DNA from: Nocardia iowensis
Lineage (GTDB): Bacteria; Actinomycetota; Actinomycetes; Mycobacteriales; Mycobacteriaceae
Assembly (NCBI RefSeq): GCF_019222765.1
Contig: NZ_CP078145.1
Location: forward strand, 8,370,001-8,434,000
Reading direction: 5' to 3'
Length of the DNA: 64,000 nucleotides
How positions within the stretch are numbered: the stretch's first letter is position 1; the number at the start of each line of letters is the position of its first letter. Under the pieces are notes generated by a model. That model was not told the origin of the DNA. It made no database searches and saw only the letters and a list, made by a program, of their open reading frames with translations. The position numbers were made by a program, and so were the translations under genes. Below are positions 36,861-46,315 of this stretch, in pieces.

Positions 36861-37193
36861 ATGACGCTGTGGGAGTGGATCTCCGGCGCGCTGATCCTGT
36901 TCGGCGCGACCCTGGCACTGACCGCGTCCATCGCGATCGTGCGCTTCCCCGACACCCTGACCCGCATGCACGCCGCCACGAAACCCCAGGTGGTTGGCCT
37001 GATCCTGGTCCTGGCGGGCGCGGGCATCGAGCTACTCGGCCACGGCAACGTCTGGGCCCTCGTCCTGGTCGGCCTCTTCACCCTGCTCACCGCCCCGGTG
37101 GTAGCCCACCTCATCGGCCGCACCGCCTACCGCGAACAACGCCACCGCGACGGCCTGCTCACCGTCAACGAACTCGGCGACCAGGTCGACTGA
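36861..37193 (+). CDS. mrpG: Mrp antiporter subunit G
   Basis: 110 residues, three helices. MTLWEWISGALILFGATLAL and the loop IVRFPDTLTRMHAATKPQ are diagnostic for MnhG/PhaG. ATG 36861 is chosen because GGAGG lies 6 bases upstream; the frame begins at GTG 36810, but those 17 residues are hydrophilic and unlike the family. It closes the operon, which therefore codes A-B fusion, C, D, E, F and G. It is convergent with the PAP2 gene 19 bases away. Confidence 0.92.
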   Translation: MTLWEWISGALILFGATLALTASIAIVRFPDTLTRMHAATKPQVVGLILVLAGAGIELLGHGNVWALVLVGLFTLLTAPVVAHLIGRTAYREQRHRDGLLTVNELGDQVD

Positions 37194-37212
37194 GCCGCAC
37201 CCGTCGCCGCGC

Positions 37213-38580
37213 TCAGTGCGCGGCGGTCTCGGTCTCGCGTTGCGAAGCCACCGTCTGCCGCTGGCCGGCGAACCAGGTGGCGTGGAAGGCGGCGGCCATG
37301 CCCGCGAGCAGCGCGAGCACGACGGTGCCCGCGAGGACCGGGTATTCGGCCATCGAGGCGGGCAGGTACCGGTAGGACAACAGCAGCACGGCCAGCACCA
37401 CCGCGCCGCCCCCGACGAGCCGGATGCGGAACCAGCCCCAGCCTCGGCCGGGATCGCGCAGCGCCGACTCGACGGTCAGGCACAGCACCGCGCCCGCGAC
37501 GAGGTCCACGCCGTAGTGGTAGCCGAAGCCGAGGGTCGCGGTCAGCGTCGCAAGCAGCCAGAACGCACCGCCCCAGCGCACCCAGGTCGGCGCGGGTCCG
37601 CCGTCGGTGTCGCGGCGGGTGTGCAGGAACACCGAGAGCGCCCAGGCGGTGTGCATGGACGGCATGCAGTTGCGCGGGGTCACCGAGTCGAACGGCATCG
37701 GCATCGGATTGCGGTCCAGCGGCGGCACCACGCCCGGCCAGTAGTTGCCCAGTTGCAGGCCGTTTCCGTCTGGCCCGAACGCGAACATCGGCCCGACCAC
37801 CGGGAAGATCACATAGACGATCGGGCCGACCAGTCCGAGCACCAGGAATGTGCGCACCAGGTAGTGGCTCGGCCACCGACCGCTCGACACCACCCGGCGC
37901 AGCTGCCACACCGCCACCACGATCGCCGCGACGGGCAACTCGATGTAGACCCAGTGCAGCACCCCGTAAACCACCGGCCCGAGCACGTCGAGCACGCGGC
38001 CCATCACCCAGGACGGATCGCCGAGCGCGTGGTCGGCGAGCAGTACGTATTCGTCGAGCACCGTCGGGCTGCTCATGATGGTGACGTGCAACCACACGTC
38101 ACCGACCTTGGTGGCGAGAATGAGCAGCGCGCCGAGCGCGGCGGCGTGCAGCGCGTTGCGCCGTTCGGTTCCGTCCCAGCGCAGCCAGGCGACCAGTGCG
38201 AGCCCGGTGAGCACGATCACCGGACCGTTCCCCACCGCGAACGACTCACCGGCCAGCAGACGTATGCCCGCCCACACCGCGTCGATCGCCACGGCGGCAC
38301 TCAGTGCGATGATCCGGCGGCGGTTCGAAATGCCAACCAGCGCAAGGATCAATCCCGCCCACGGCACCGACATCGACTTGGGCGTACCGACATAGTCCTG
38401 CCACAGACTCCCGAGCGGACCCTGGAAGCCTTCCCGCATCGCCACCAGTTGCAGCGCGATCAGCAGCACCGGCACGGCGGCAACGCCTGCCACGACCCAT
38501 GCCAGGGGCGGCGGCACACGCAACCGCGGAGCCGCACTTCCTACTCTGGGACCGGGGTCTTCGACAAGCACGTCGACCAT
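37213..38580 (-). CDS. PAP2 superfamily phosphatase, membrane-bound
   Basis: 455 residues with about eleven hydrophobic helices. The PAP2 catalytic motifs are visible late in the protein: RNCMPSMHTAWAL (C2, with the catalytic His in PSMH) and GYHYGVDLVAGA (C3, second His and Asp). This arrangement resembles inositol-phosphorylceramide-synthase/AUR1-like and lipid-phosphate phosphatases of actinobacteria. A role in phosphatidyl-lipid or mycolipid metabolism is plausible; the substrate is unknown. It is the last gene of a minus-strand run beginning with the DUF3263 gene, 68 bases after the YbdK-like gene. Confidence 0.87.
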   Translation of the reverse strand: MVDVLVEDPGPRVGSAAPRLRVPPPLAWVVAGVAAVPVLLIALQLVAMREGFQGPLGSLWQDYVGTPKSMSVPWAGLILALVGISNRRRIIALSAAVAIDAVWAGIRLLAGESFAVGNGPVIVLTGLALVAWLRWDGTERRNALHAAALGALLILATKVGDVWLHVTIMSSPTVLDEYVLLADHALGDPSWVMGRVLDVLGPVVYGVLHWVYIELPVAAIVVAVWQLRRVVSSGRWPSHYLVRTFLVLGLVGPIVYVIFPVVGPMFAFGPDGNGLQLGNYWPGVVPPLDRNPMPMPFDSVTPRNCMPSMHTAWALSVFLHTRRDTDGGPAPTWVRWGGAFWLLATLTATLGFGYHYGVDLVAGAVLCLTVESALRDPGRGWGWFRIRLVGGGAVVLAVLLLSYRYLPASMAEYPVLAGTVVLALLAGMAAAFHATWFAGQRQTVASQRETETAAH

Positions 38581-38648
38581 AGTAAACGGGGGGTGAACGC
38601 CATCCCACCGGCCGACTGAACAGCTGGCGACCGATCCCGCCGTAAGAC

Positions 38649-39794
38649 TTACTGGTCGAGCTCCTTGACCAGCGCGTCTACCACCGCGATCAGGTCACCC
38701 TGCGCGGCGGCGGCGACTTTGCGCTGCCGCTGATATGACGCACCTCGCTCCGGAATTTCCGCGACGAACGCCAGCTCGTCCGCGCAGCCCAGCCGTTTCG
38801 CGGTCGGCTCCAACCGGTTCAGCAGGTCGGTCACGTCGTCGGTGACCAGCCGCTCATTGCTGTCGTCGTCCACGATGATGATCGCGTCGAGCCCGTAACG
38901 CGCGGCCCGCCATTTGTTCTCCTGCACGTGCCAGGGCGGCAGCGTCGGCAGCGTCTCGCCCTCGTCGAGCCTGCGGTCCAGGTCGACGATCAGGCAGTGG
39001 ATCAGTGCGGCCATCGCCGCCAGCTCGGCGCGGGTCGACACCCCATCGCACACCCGCACCTCGATGGTGCCCCACTTCGGCGCGGGCCGGATGTCCCAGT
39101 GCATGCCGCCGAGCTGTTCGAACACCCCGGTTTTGAGCTGGTCGTGCACGAAATGCTCGAACTGGCGCCAGTTTTCGAACTGGAACGGCAGTCCGGCGGT
39201 GGGCAGCTGCTGGAACATCAGCGTCCGGTTGCTGGCGTAACCGGTGTCGGAGCCCGCCCACATCGGCGAGGACGCGGACAGCGACAGCAGGTGCGGATAC
39301 GACAGCAGTAGCGAGTTCAGGATTGGAAAGACCTTGTCGCGGTGGGAAACTCCGACGTGCACGTGCACGCCCCAGATCATCATCTGGCGGCCCCACCACT
39401 GGGTGCGCTCGATCAGCTCGTCGTAATGCTCCGAGCGGGTCAGTTGCTGCGCCGACCACTGGGCGAACGGATGGGTTCCGGCACAGAACAGGTCGACGCC
39501 GAGCGGGTCGGCGGCGCGCCGGACGGTGTCCATGGTGCCGCGCAGATCGTCGACCGCCTCGCCGACGGTCTCGTGCACACCGGTGACGATCTCGACGGTA
39601 TTGCGCAGCAGTTCCTTGGTCACCTGCGGGGTGCCGTCGTGCGCCCGCAGGTCACCGACCGAATCGAACACGGCCGCAGCGGTATTCGACAGATCGCGGC
39701 TCACCTTGTCGACGAGCGCGATCTCCCACTCGATGCCTATGGTGGGCCGGGGCGAACCATGGAAGGGAACGTGTTCTCTGCCTGCCCCGGCCAT
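38649..39794 (-). CDS. Carboxylate-amine ligase, YbdK/GCS2 type
   Basis: 381 residues of the second glutamate-cysteine ligase family. Motifs are TIGIEWEIALVD (metal- and ATP-binding Glu), FCAGTHPFAQW, WGVHVHVGVS and GTIEVRVCDG. E. coli YbdK has weak gamma-glutamylcysteine ligase activity. Actinobacteria of this group use mycothiol rather than glutathione, so the physiological product is uncertain. It is 13 bases from the sodC stop and probably cotranscribed with it, a pairing also found in M. tuberculosis. ATG 39794. Confidence 0.9.
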   Translation of the reverse strand: MAGAGREHVPFHGSPRPTIGIEWEIALVDKVSRDLSNTAAAVFDSVGDLRAHDGTPQVTKELLRNTVEIVTGVHETVGEAVDDLRGTMDTVRRAADPLGVDLFCAGTHPFAQWSAQQLTRSEHYDELIERTQWWGRQMMIWGVHVHVGVSHRDKVFPILNSLLLSYPHLLSLSASSPMWAGSDTGYASNRTLMFQQLPTAGLPFQFENWRQFEHFVHDQLKTGVFEQLGGMHWDIRPAPKWGTIEVRVCDGVSTRAELAAMAALIHCLIVDLDRRLDEGETLPTLPPWHVQENKWRAARYGLDAIIIVDDDSNERLVTDDVTDLLNRLEPTAKRLGCADELAFVAEIPERGASYQRQRKVAAAAQGDLIAVVDALVKELDQ

Positions 39795-39807
39795 CTCGGC
39801 TCCTGCG

Positions 39808-40497
39808 CTACTGGATCACACCGCAGGCGACGCGGCCGCCCGCGTCGCCTGTCGCTAGCGTCGTATCGTCCGGGCCGGCAACGCCGTCGGCGCGGACATA
39901 TCGGTTGGGGATGTTGCCGAAGTTGTCGGCGTCGGCGTGGATGATCAGCGCCTTGTTCTTCAGCTCGTCGAGCGTCACCGAATCGGTGGTGGTGACCAGC
40001 TTGGCGCCACCGTCCGAGCGGACCTGAAGCGAGCTCAGATCACCGCTGGCTGGGTGGGTGTTGGCGCTGCCGACCTGCAGATGGCCACCGGCCGAGAGGA
40101 AGTCACCGGACGGGCCGCCGGTCGGCGCGACCGAGTTGGCCTCGCACTTGCCGAGCTGATGCACGTGCAGGCCGTGGAAGCCGGGGCGCAGGCCGTGCGC
40201 CTCCACGGTGACCTGCAGGTGGTTACCGTCCTTGACGAAGTTCGCCGTGCCGACCGAGACGCCAGAGGCATCCTTCAGGTCGACCTTCACACCCGGGTTC
40301 GCCTCGGCGGTACCCGTTTCTTTGCCGTGACCGTCACTCGCGGGCGGGGCGGCGGAGCCAGTCCACACCGGCGGGGTCGTTCCCTTGACGTCACTCGACT
40401 CCTGGCTATTGGTGCAGCCTGCGAGGCCGAGCACCGCGACCGCGAGCACCGGGGTCACAGTCCGCCAGGACGGGCGACGAGTTGTGGACGGGGCCAT
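39808..40497 (-). CDS. sodC: Cu-Zn superoxide dismutase, lipoprotein
   Basis: 229 residues. The signal peptide ends in a lipobox (VLGLAGC-T), so the enzyme is anchored outside the membrane and protects against external superoxide. The copper site appears in GFHGLHVHQLG and later ALIIHADADNFGNIPNRY; the structural Cys pair is GKCEAN and GRVACGV. M. tuberculosis SodC is a related lipoprotein reported to work with copper only, and the zinc-site histidines should be compared with it. GGAG lies before ATG 40497. A perfect 10-base direct repeat adjoins the RBS. Confidence 0.94.
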   Translation of the reverse strand: MAPSTTRRPSWRTVTPVLAVAVLGLAGCTNSQESSDVKGTTPPVWTGSAAPPASDGHGKETGTAEANPGVKVDLKDASGVSVGTANFVKDGNHLQVTVEAHGLRPGFHGLHVHQLGKCEANSVAPTGGPSGDFLSAGGHLQVGSANTHPASGDLSSLQVRSDGGAKLVTTTDSVTLDELKNKALIIHADADNFGNIPNRYVRADGVAGPDDTTLATGDAGGRVACGVIQ

Positions 40498-40508
40498 CGG
40501 GGAACTCC

Positions 40509-40533
40509 TTTACGAGTACCGAGTTTACGAGTA
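40509..40533 (-). repeat. Direct repeat TTTACGAGTA at the sodC start
   Basis: TTTACGAGTA at 40509-40518 and again at 40524-40533, a 15-base period, directly upstream of the sodC RBS. On the minus strand the units read TACTCGTAAA. It could be a regulator site or part of the promoter. Confidence 0.6.
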
Positions 40534-40626
40534 AAGCTGGGTGGACACGTTCGTTACCGGTCAAGATGATGCCACGCCTGCCGTGTCGTACCGTGACAGG
40601 CCCGTTCAGCGGCAGGTCGCCAGTTG

Positions 40627-41205
40627 TCAGTTACCCGTCACTATGACGGTCACACCTGGCGAGGACTCGCCGAGGCCGCTCGACTTCGATTCCGCGGCGA
40701 TCCCCAGTTCCTGGGCGATAGCGGTCGCGGCCTCTCGGTCGCCCGGCGAATTGCCGTAGTACGCGGTCGTTTTCGGGATATTGGCGCCGGGATAGTTTCC
40801 GGTCTCGATGACATTCCAGCCGTCGGCGGTGAGCTGGTTCGCGGTCTTCGCGGCCAGGCCGACGATCAAGCTGTTGTTCAGCACGCGCACCGGGACCGAC
40901 TTGGCCGCCGCGGCCGCGGTGGTGCTCGGCGGGGGGGTGGTGGTCGGTGGTGTGGTCGTCGATGACGACGGGGCCGGGGTGGTGGCCGGGACCTGCGCCG
41001 GGGTGGTCGGCTTCGCGACCGGTGTACTCGCCGGCGCCTGCGGGGCGGGGGTCGTCGACGCCGAGGGACCGTTTCCTGAGCTGTCTGCATCGGACTTCGA
41101 CAGCGACATCGCGCCCAGTCCACCGAACACGATGGCCAGTGCGATCAACACCATCGCCAACGCTCGCAATGGCGGCCCACCGGAGGTGGGATTCGGGTAG
41201 CTCAC
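40627..41205 (-). CDS. LytR C-terminal domain membrane-anchored protein
   Basis: 192 residues. A single N-terminal transmembrane helix (ALAMVLIALAIVFGGLGAM) is followed by a Pro/Thr/Ala/Ser-rich linker of ~60 residues and a C-terminal LytR_C domain (VPVRVLNNSLIVGLAAKTAN, TTAYYGNSPGDREAATAIAQ, ending VIVTGN). Such stand-alone LytR_C proteins in mycobacteria are surface-exposed; the Rv0431-like protein is the closest relative I can name. It sits between DUF3263 and sodC in the same order as Rv0430-Rv0431-sodC. Confidence 0.87.
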   Translation of the reverse strand: MSYPNPTSGGPPLRALAMVLIALAIVFGGLGAMSLSKSDADSSGNGPSASTTPAPQAPASTPVAKPTTPAQVPATTPAPSSSTTTPPTTTPPPSTTAAAAAKSVPVRVLNNSLIVGLAAKTANQLTADGWNVIETGNYPGANIPKTTAYYGNSPGDREAATAIAQELGIAAESKSSGLGESSPGVTVIVTGN

Positions 41206-41224
41206 CTACTCGAGCCTAGTCCGG

Positions 41225-41569
41225 TCATACCTGGAAACCGAGCCGTCGCGCGGCTCTGGCTTTTTGCCTGCTCGCCCGCAGCCTACGCAACCGTTTGACG
41301 AGCATCGGGTCGGCGGCCAGCGCCTCCTGCCGGTCGACCACGGCGTTCAGCACCTGGTAGTACCGGGTCGGCGACATGCCGAACAGCTCACGAATGGCTT
41401 CTTCCTTGGCCCCCGCGTACTTCCACCACTGGCGCTCGAAGGCCAGGATGTCGTGTTCGCGACGGCTCAGACCGTCACCGTCGCCGGTCGATTCCGCCGC
41501 CGTGACATCGCCGCTCGCGGAAGGGTCGCCCTGGATCGCGGAAAGATTCCGTGCCGCTGCGCCGTCCAT
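41225..41569 (-). CDS. DUF3263 domain protein
   Basis: 114 residues. A variable N-terminus precedes the DUF3263 core LSRREHDILAFERQWWKYAG, then AIRELFGMSPTRYYQVLNAV, and a very basic C-terminus (KRLRRLRASRQKARAARRLG). The middle looks like a helix-turn-helix, so a small DNA-binding protein is plausible. ATG 41569 has GGGAGCAAG in front. The LytR_C gene follows after 19 bases. It is divergent from def. Confidence 0.86.
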   Translation of the reverse strand: MDGAAARNLSAIQGDPSASGDVTAAESTGDGDGLSRREHDILAFERQWWKYAGAKEEAIRELFGMSPTRYYQVLNAVVDRQEALAADPMLVKRLRRLRASRQKARAARRLGFQV

Positions 41570-41756
41570 CTTGCTCCCTCGCCGAGTTACCACCAGACGA
41601 AAAATGGTGCTTGTACGTCGCGGATCATTCAACCACGAGACCGTGGGATAGCCGGGGGTACGGCGCGGCGTGTTTGCTACCTGCCAGTACGCGTGTCGCC
41701 GGTAGGTTGCCGCCCCCGCAAGTCGGCGACCTTGCGGCGCGGCAATAATTGTGCCC

Positions 41757-42347
41757 ATGGCTATCCTTCCGATCGTGATCGTCGGCGACCCGGTTCTGCA
41801 CAACCCGACCGAACGGGTCACTCAATCACCGGAGGAACTGGCCGAGCTCATCTCGGACATGTACGAGACGCTGGACGCCGCGCACGGGGTCGGCCTTGCG
41901 GCCAACCAGGTAGGGGTGCCGCTGCGCCTGTTCGTCTACGACTGCCCCGATATCGCGCCCGACGGCACGGCGACCCGGCGCCGCGGCGCGGTGATCAACC
42001 CGGTGCTGGAGACCTCGGCGATTCCGGAGACCATGCCGGACCCGGACGACGACGAAGAGGGCTGCCTCTCGGTGCCCGGCGAGCAGTACCCGACCGGCCG
42101 GGCCGAATGGGCGCGGGTCACCGGCACCGACGAGCACGGCAAGCCGGTGGAGATCGAGGGCAAGGACTTCTTCGCGCGCATGCTGCAGCACGAGGTCGGG
42201 CACCTGGACGGCTACCTCTATGTGGACGTGCTGATCGGGCGCAACGCCCGCGCGGCGAAGAAGGCGATCAAGCGCAACGGTTGGGGCACACCGGGACTCA
42301 GCTGGATCCCCGGCACCGTGGCGGATCCGTTCGGTCATGACGACTGA
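41757..42347 (+). CDS. def: Peptide deformylase
   Basis: 196 residues. This Fe/Zn enzyme removes the formyl group from new proteins. All three motifs are present: [10 protein letters not shown] (I), EEGCLSVPG with the metal Cys (II), and QHEVGHLDG with two metal His and the catalytic Glu (III). The insertion between motifs I and II and the overall length resemble actinobacterial deformylases. ATG 41757 is preferred; GTG 41751 is also in frame. Its 3' end overlaps the GNAT gene by 11 bases, so they are coupled. Confidence 0.96.
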   Translation: MAILPIVIVGDPVLHNPTERVTQSPEELAELISDMYETLDAAHGVGLAANQVGVPLRLFVYDCPDIAPDGTATRRRGAVINPVLETSAIPETMPDPDDDEEGCLSVPGEQYPTGRAEWARVTGTDEHGKPVEIEGKDFFARMLQHEVGHLDGYLYVDVLIGRNARAAKKAIKRNGWGTPGLSWIPGTVADPFGHDD

Positions 42348-43341
42348 CGGAGCCCCGCTTTCGGAGATTCCGCTCGGCCGTCGCGTGGTACTGCGCTATC
42401 GGCTGCCCGCCGGTTATCCACAGCCGCTCACCGATGTGATCGGCGAACTGATCTCGCTCGATCCGCCGACCGTGCGCGACGCCGACGGGCAGGTCGTTTC
42501 GGTGACCCCGGATCGGGTGGTCGCGTTGAAAGCGTTGGGTCCGAGGCCGATTCGGACTCGCGAGATCAGGGCGCTGGAGGCCGCGGCGGCGGATGCCTGG
42601 CCCGGCATCGAGCACACCTGGATCGACGGGTGGCTGGTGCGCGCCGGGCGCGGGTTCACCGGCCGCGCCAATTCCGCTGTGCCGCTCGGCAGTTCCGACG
42701 GACCGGCGTTGGTAACGCCGGAAGCTATCCAGCGTATCGGCGAGTGGTACACCGCACACGGCTTGCCACTGCTGCTCGCGCTGCCCGACCGGCTCGCGCC
42801 CATCCCGCCGGGCTGGAACAGCTGGCGGGAGACCGTCATGATGGCCATCGATATCGAGAATTTCGTGCTCCCGCAGGGCCCTTCGATGGTGCGCGTGGCC
42901 GCCACGCCGGACGACGCCTGGCTGGAGCTGAACCGATTCGAGGGCGAAGCGCCTACGGCGCAGCGACTTTCGGCTCCGGAGCCGGACGTCGAGGTGCTGA
43001 CCGCCGTGCGCGACGGTGAGCTCGGGTTCGCCTCGCTCGGCGTGCCGCGGCCGATCGCGATCGGCCGCGGCGCGGTCACCACCGCGCCGGACGGGCGCCG
43101 CTGGATCGGTCTCACCTGCGTGGCGGTTGGCGCGGAGCACCGCAGGAAGGGACTCGGTTCCCTGGTGTGCGCCGAGTTGATCCGCTGGGGCGTCGGCCGC
43201 GGCGCGACCCATGCCTATCTCCAGGTCGAGGCCGGGAACAGCGGGGCCATCGCGCTGTATCGGGAGCTCGGTTTCGTGGAACATCACATGTATCGATATG
43301 CGGCTCCGGCCGCGCTCGCCGGTTCTGCCGACCTGCGGTAG
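42337..43341 (+). CDS. GNAT family N-acetyltransferase
   Basis: 334 residues. The C-terminal ~130 residues contain a GNAT fold with the acetyl-CoA loop [19 protein letters not shown] (R-R-K-G-L-G) and the final [20 protein letters not shown]. The N-terminal ~200 residues form a separate, GNAT-like but degenerate region with [20 protein letters not shown]. The architecture equals that of Rv0428c, which also lies between def and xthA. The substrate is unknown. The start overlaps def by 11 bases, and xthA follows after 34. Confidence 0.88.
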   Translation: MTTDGAPLSEIPLGRRVVLRYRLPAGYPQPLTDVIGELISLDPPTVRDADGQVVSVTPDRVVALKALGPRPIRTREIRALEAAAADAWPGIEHTWIDGWLVRAGRGFTGRANSAVPLGSSDGPALVTPEAIQRIGEWYTAHGLPLLLALPDRLAPIPPGWNSWRETVMMAIDIENFVLPQGPSMVRVAATPDDAWLELNRFEGEAPTAQRLSAPEPDVEVLTAVRDGELGFASLGVPRPIAIGRGAVTTAPDGRRWIGLTCVAVGAEHRRKGLGSLVCAELIRWGVGRGATHAYLQVEAGNSGAIALYRELGFVEHHMYRYAAPAALAGSADLR

Positions 43342-43375
43342 AACGGAATCGGACCTATACCCAAGGAAGGCACCT

Positions 43376-44191
43376 GTGCGCCTCGCCACCTGGAATGTCA
43401 ATTCGATCCGCTCCCGGCTCGACCGGGTCGCGGAGTTTCTGGACCGCCAGGACATAGACGTGCTGGCCCTCCAGGAGACCAAGTGCCGGGACGACCAGTT
43501 CCCGTTCGAGCGCTTCGACGAACTCGGCTACGAGGTCGCCCATCTCGGCATCAACCAGTGGAACGGCGTGGCCATCGTGTCCCGGGTCGGCCTGACCGAT
43601 GTCGAACCCGCCTTCCCCGACCAGCCCGGCTTCGACAAGGAAGCCGGTGAGTCACTGATCAGCGCGCCGGTGGTCGAGTCACGCGCGCTCGGCGCGACCT
43701 GCGGCGGCGTCCGTGTGTGGAGCCTGTACGTCCCCAACGGGCGTTCCCGGTACGACCCGCACTACGCCTACAAGCTGGAATGGCTTGCCGCCCTGCGCGA
43801 CAACGGCGCCCGCTGGCTGGCCGAAGACCCGCAAGCGAAGATCGCCCTGGTCGGCGATTGGAACATCGCCCCCACCGACGACGACGTCTGGTCGCCGGAA
43901 TTCTTCGCCAACAAAACCCATACCTCGCAACCGGAGCGCGACGCCTTCCAGGCCATCGTCGACACCGGCTTCGCCGACGTCATGCGCCCCTACGCCCCCG
44001 GCCCGGGCGTCTACACCTACTGGGACTACACCCAACTCCGCTTCCCCCGCAAAGAGGGCATGCGCATCGATTTCATCCTCGCCTCCCCGGCCCTCGCCGC
44101 CACCGCGACCGACGCCCTCGTCGACCGCGAGGAACGAAAAGGCAAGGGCGCCAGCGACCATGCCCCGGTAATCGCCGAATTCGCCGACTAG
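43376..44191 (+). CDS. xthA: Exodeoxyribonuclease III
   Basis: 271 residues of the ExoIII/AP endonuclease family that cleaves at abasic sites in base-excision repair. Motifs are LATWNVNSIRSRL, LALQETKCRDDQFP (metal Glu), YVPNGR, LVGDWNIAPTDDDVW and the final GASDHAPVIAEF with the catalytic His. GTG 43376 has AAGGAAGG upstream. It closes the def-GNAT-xthA operon. Convergent with the acyl-CoA dehydrogenase gene, 18 bases apart. Confidence 0.95.
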   Translation: MRLATWNVNSIRSRLDRVAEFLDRQDIDVLALQETKCRDDQFPFERFDELGYEVAHLGINQWNGVAIVSRVGLTDVEPAFPDQPGFDKEAGESLISAPVVESRALGATCGGVRVWSLYVPNGRSRYDPHYAYKLEWLAALRDNGARWLAEDPQAKIALVGDWNIAPTDDDVWSPEFFANKTHTSQPERDAFQAIVDTGFADVMRPYAPGPGVYTYWDYTQLRFPRKEGMRIDFILASPALAATATDALVDREERKGKGASDHAPVIAEFAD

Positions 44192-44209
44192 CGGCAAGGA
44201 GCCCGTCCG

Positions 44210-46132
44210 TTACGGGTTCATCTCGTAGGTACCGGCCAGGGACCTGGCCTTGGCCAGCACCTGTTCGAAGCGGTCGCGGTCGGCGATCGGCCGACGGATG
44301 AGGTCGAGGGCTCGGTGTTGCTGGGGCTTGGTGGCGGCGGGCTTGGCGTGCAGGGTGAGGGCGTGCTCGGCGAACTCGCGGACGAAGATGTCGAAGATCT
44401 GGTCGAGCAGAGCCGGGTCGGTGCCGTCGATTTCCGCCTGTTCCAGGATGAGCTGGGCATAGGGGATCGCGGTGAAGAGCTCGCCGAGCGCGAACAAGAA
44501 GTCCACGTCGCGCTGCTGGGTGGCGGTCGGTGCCGCGGCGGCGAGCAGCGTTTGGAAGGCCAGCGCCTGCTCCAGGAATACCGCGACATTCGGTACGTGG
44601 GTGAACTTTTCGAAGACCGGGCGCCAGTCGCTGAACCGGATGCGGCCAAGGCCGCTGCTCGGGCCCTGGCGGAACAGGAACTCGTCGTCGGCCGCGTCCC
44701 GCCGGGTCGGCACGGGAGCGTATGCGGCACCGGCGAATTCGGCGCGCAGCTTCGGCACCGCGGCACCGGCGCGTGGCGTCAGCCTGCGGCTCGACCAGCT
44801 CAGCGCACCGGAGACCGCGCGTACCGTCGCCTTCGGCACGGAACCCGCGCCGGGCAGGAAGCGCAGCGCCGCCAGCCCCGCGTCGGCGGGATGGAACATG
44901 TAGTTGGCCATGAACTTCAGCGACAGCGCCATGTTCACGTGCACCGTGCCTTCGAGCCGAGGCAGGCCGAACAGCCCGAGCATCGCCATCGGGAAGTACA
45001 TGTCCTTCTCGAAGCCGCGGGCGGCGATCACGTCCGCGAGGTCCTCGATGATGCGCTGCCCCTGCCGGGTGACGGTCATCTTCTCGATCGCGTTGAACAG
45101 CAGGTAGCGCCGGTCCTCGGGGGCGGCGGAGCGCAGGTAATCGATGGCGCGCCCGCTGTAGAGCTTCATCGCCATCAGCCGCGCGTACGAATCCGTCATC
45201 AGCGCCTGCACCTGTGGGAACTCGGTGACCCGGTGGCCGAACAGGATTCGGTCCTCGGCGTGCGTGATCGCCTCGTAGTAGGCGTGTTCGCAGGCGCCGA
45301 CGGCACCGAAGCCGAGGTTGAACTTGCCGACGTTGACGGTGTTCATCGCCGCGTGGAAGGCCGCCTCGCCACGGTGCAGGATGTCCTCCTCGGCGACCGG
45401 ATAATTGTCGAGGTCGAAGGCGGCCACATACATCTGACTGTCGACGACATTGCCGCGCAGCCGGTAGTTCTCGTGCTTGCTGTCCGCGAGGAAGAACAGG
45501 TAACCCTCGTAATCCTGCTGTGTCGGTTTGCCTTCCAGCGCCTTGGCGCTGTCGATGATCGGCTTGTCGGACCGGCGCCCGAACACCGAGACCAGCGCGG
45601 CCTGGTTGCCGTTGCCGATGTAGTGCTTGCTGCCGGTGGCACGGTAGCCGCCGCCGGGCTGGGGCCGCACCATCATGTCGGTCGAGTAGACGTCGGCGCC
45701 GTGCTCCTTCTCGGACAGGCCGAAGGCGAAGATCTCGCCCGAATCGAGCAGGGCGGCGGCCCGCCGCTTGGCCGCCGCGTTGTCGCTCTGCCAGATCGGG
45801 CCGAGGCCGAGGATGCTGACCTGCCAGACGTACCAGTACTGCATGGAGTAGAAGCCGAGGATCTTGCTCAGCATCGCGATCCGCGCGGTGTCCCAGCGCT
45901 TGTTCGGGTCGCCGTTCGACTCGGCCGCCGGTGTGAGGAAGGTCGCGAAGAGGCCCTCGCGCTTCACGAAATCGAGGAACTCGGCGTACCAGACCCGATC
46001 CCGATCCTCCTGCTTGAGCACCGCCTTGCCGCGCGCTTCGAACCACTCGATGGTCGCGCGCAGCAGGCGGCGGGTCTCCGCGTCGAATTCGGCGAATTCG
46101 CAGGTCTTCGGGTTGAACAGGGTTTCGGTCAT
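44210..46132 (-). CDS. Acyl-CoA dehydrogenase family protein, large type
   Basis: 640 residues, longer than the usual ~390 of acyl-CoA dehydrogenases, because a ~200-residue C-terminal extension follows the catalytic fold. Core motifs include FAFGLSEKEHGADVYSTDM (FAD-binding), GYRATGSKHYIGNGNQ and QGQRIIEDLADVIAARGFEK. The extension holds FLFALGELFTAIPYAQLILE and may help dimerise, as in acyl-CoA oxidases and the large FadE proteins. It probably oxidises a long or branched acyl-CoA. GAGGAG precedes ATG 46132. A TetR gene is divergent, likely its repressor. Confidence 0.87.
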   Translation of the reverse strand: MTETLFNPKTCEFAEFDAETRRLLRATIEWFEARGKAVLKQEDRDRVWYAEFLDFVKREGLFATFLTPAAESNGDPNKRWDTARIAMLSKILGFYSMQYWYVWQVSILGLGPIWQSDNAAAKRRAAALLDSGEIFAFGLSEKEHGADVYSTDMMVRPQPGGGYRATGSKHYIGNGNQAALVSVFGRRSDKPIIDSAKALEGKPTQQDYEGYLFFLADSKHENYRLRGNVVDSQMYVAAFDLDNYPVAEEDILHRGEAAFHAAMNTVNVGKFNLGFGAVGACEHAYYEAITHAEDRILFGHRVTEFPQVQALMTDSYARLMAMKLYSGRAIDYLRSAAPEDRRYLLFNAIEKMTVTRQGQRIIEDLADVIAARGFEKDMYFPMAMLGLFGLPRLEGTVHVNMALSLKFMANYMFHPADAGLAALRFLPGAGSVPKATVRAVSGALSWSSRRLTPRAGAAVPKLRAEFAGAAYAPVPTRRDAADDEFLFRQGPSSGLGRIRFSDWRPVFEKFTHVPNVAVFLEQALAFQTLLAAAAPTATQQRDVDFLFALGELFTAIPYAQLILEQAEIDGTDPALLDQIFDIFVREFAEHALTLHAKPAATKPQQHRALDLIRRPIADRDRFEQVLAKARSLAGTYEMNP

Positions 46133-46315
46133 CGCTGACTCCTCGGCCGTCACGTCGCGCCGGCGCCTGCGTGCAGGTCGCGCGACAAGGTCGGTCGGCA
46201 CCATCCAGCCGACTTCATGCATGACTGTAGCATTACCCTTCGCCGGTGTAGGAAGTCGATCTTCAGGCGCGGGACCAGCAAGAACCCGGCAACCGCCGCT
46301 GCTATGTTGGTGCCC

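Noticed and set aside
44315..46138. 607-codon plus-strand frame opposite the acyl-CoA dehydrogenase gene.
   Set aside because: Antisense shadow; no domain and no RBS, whereas the minus strand encodes a complete FadE-like protein.
46217..46233. ATGC...GCAT dyad between the acyl-CoA dehydrogenase and its TetR.
   Set aside because: Arms are only 4 bases, which is expected by chance; not listed as an operator.
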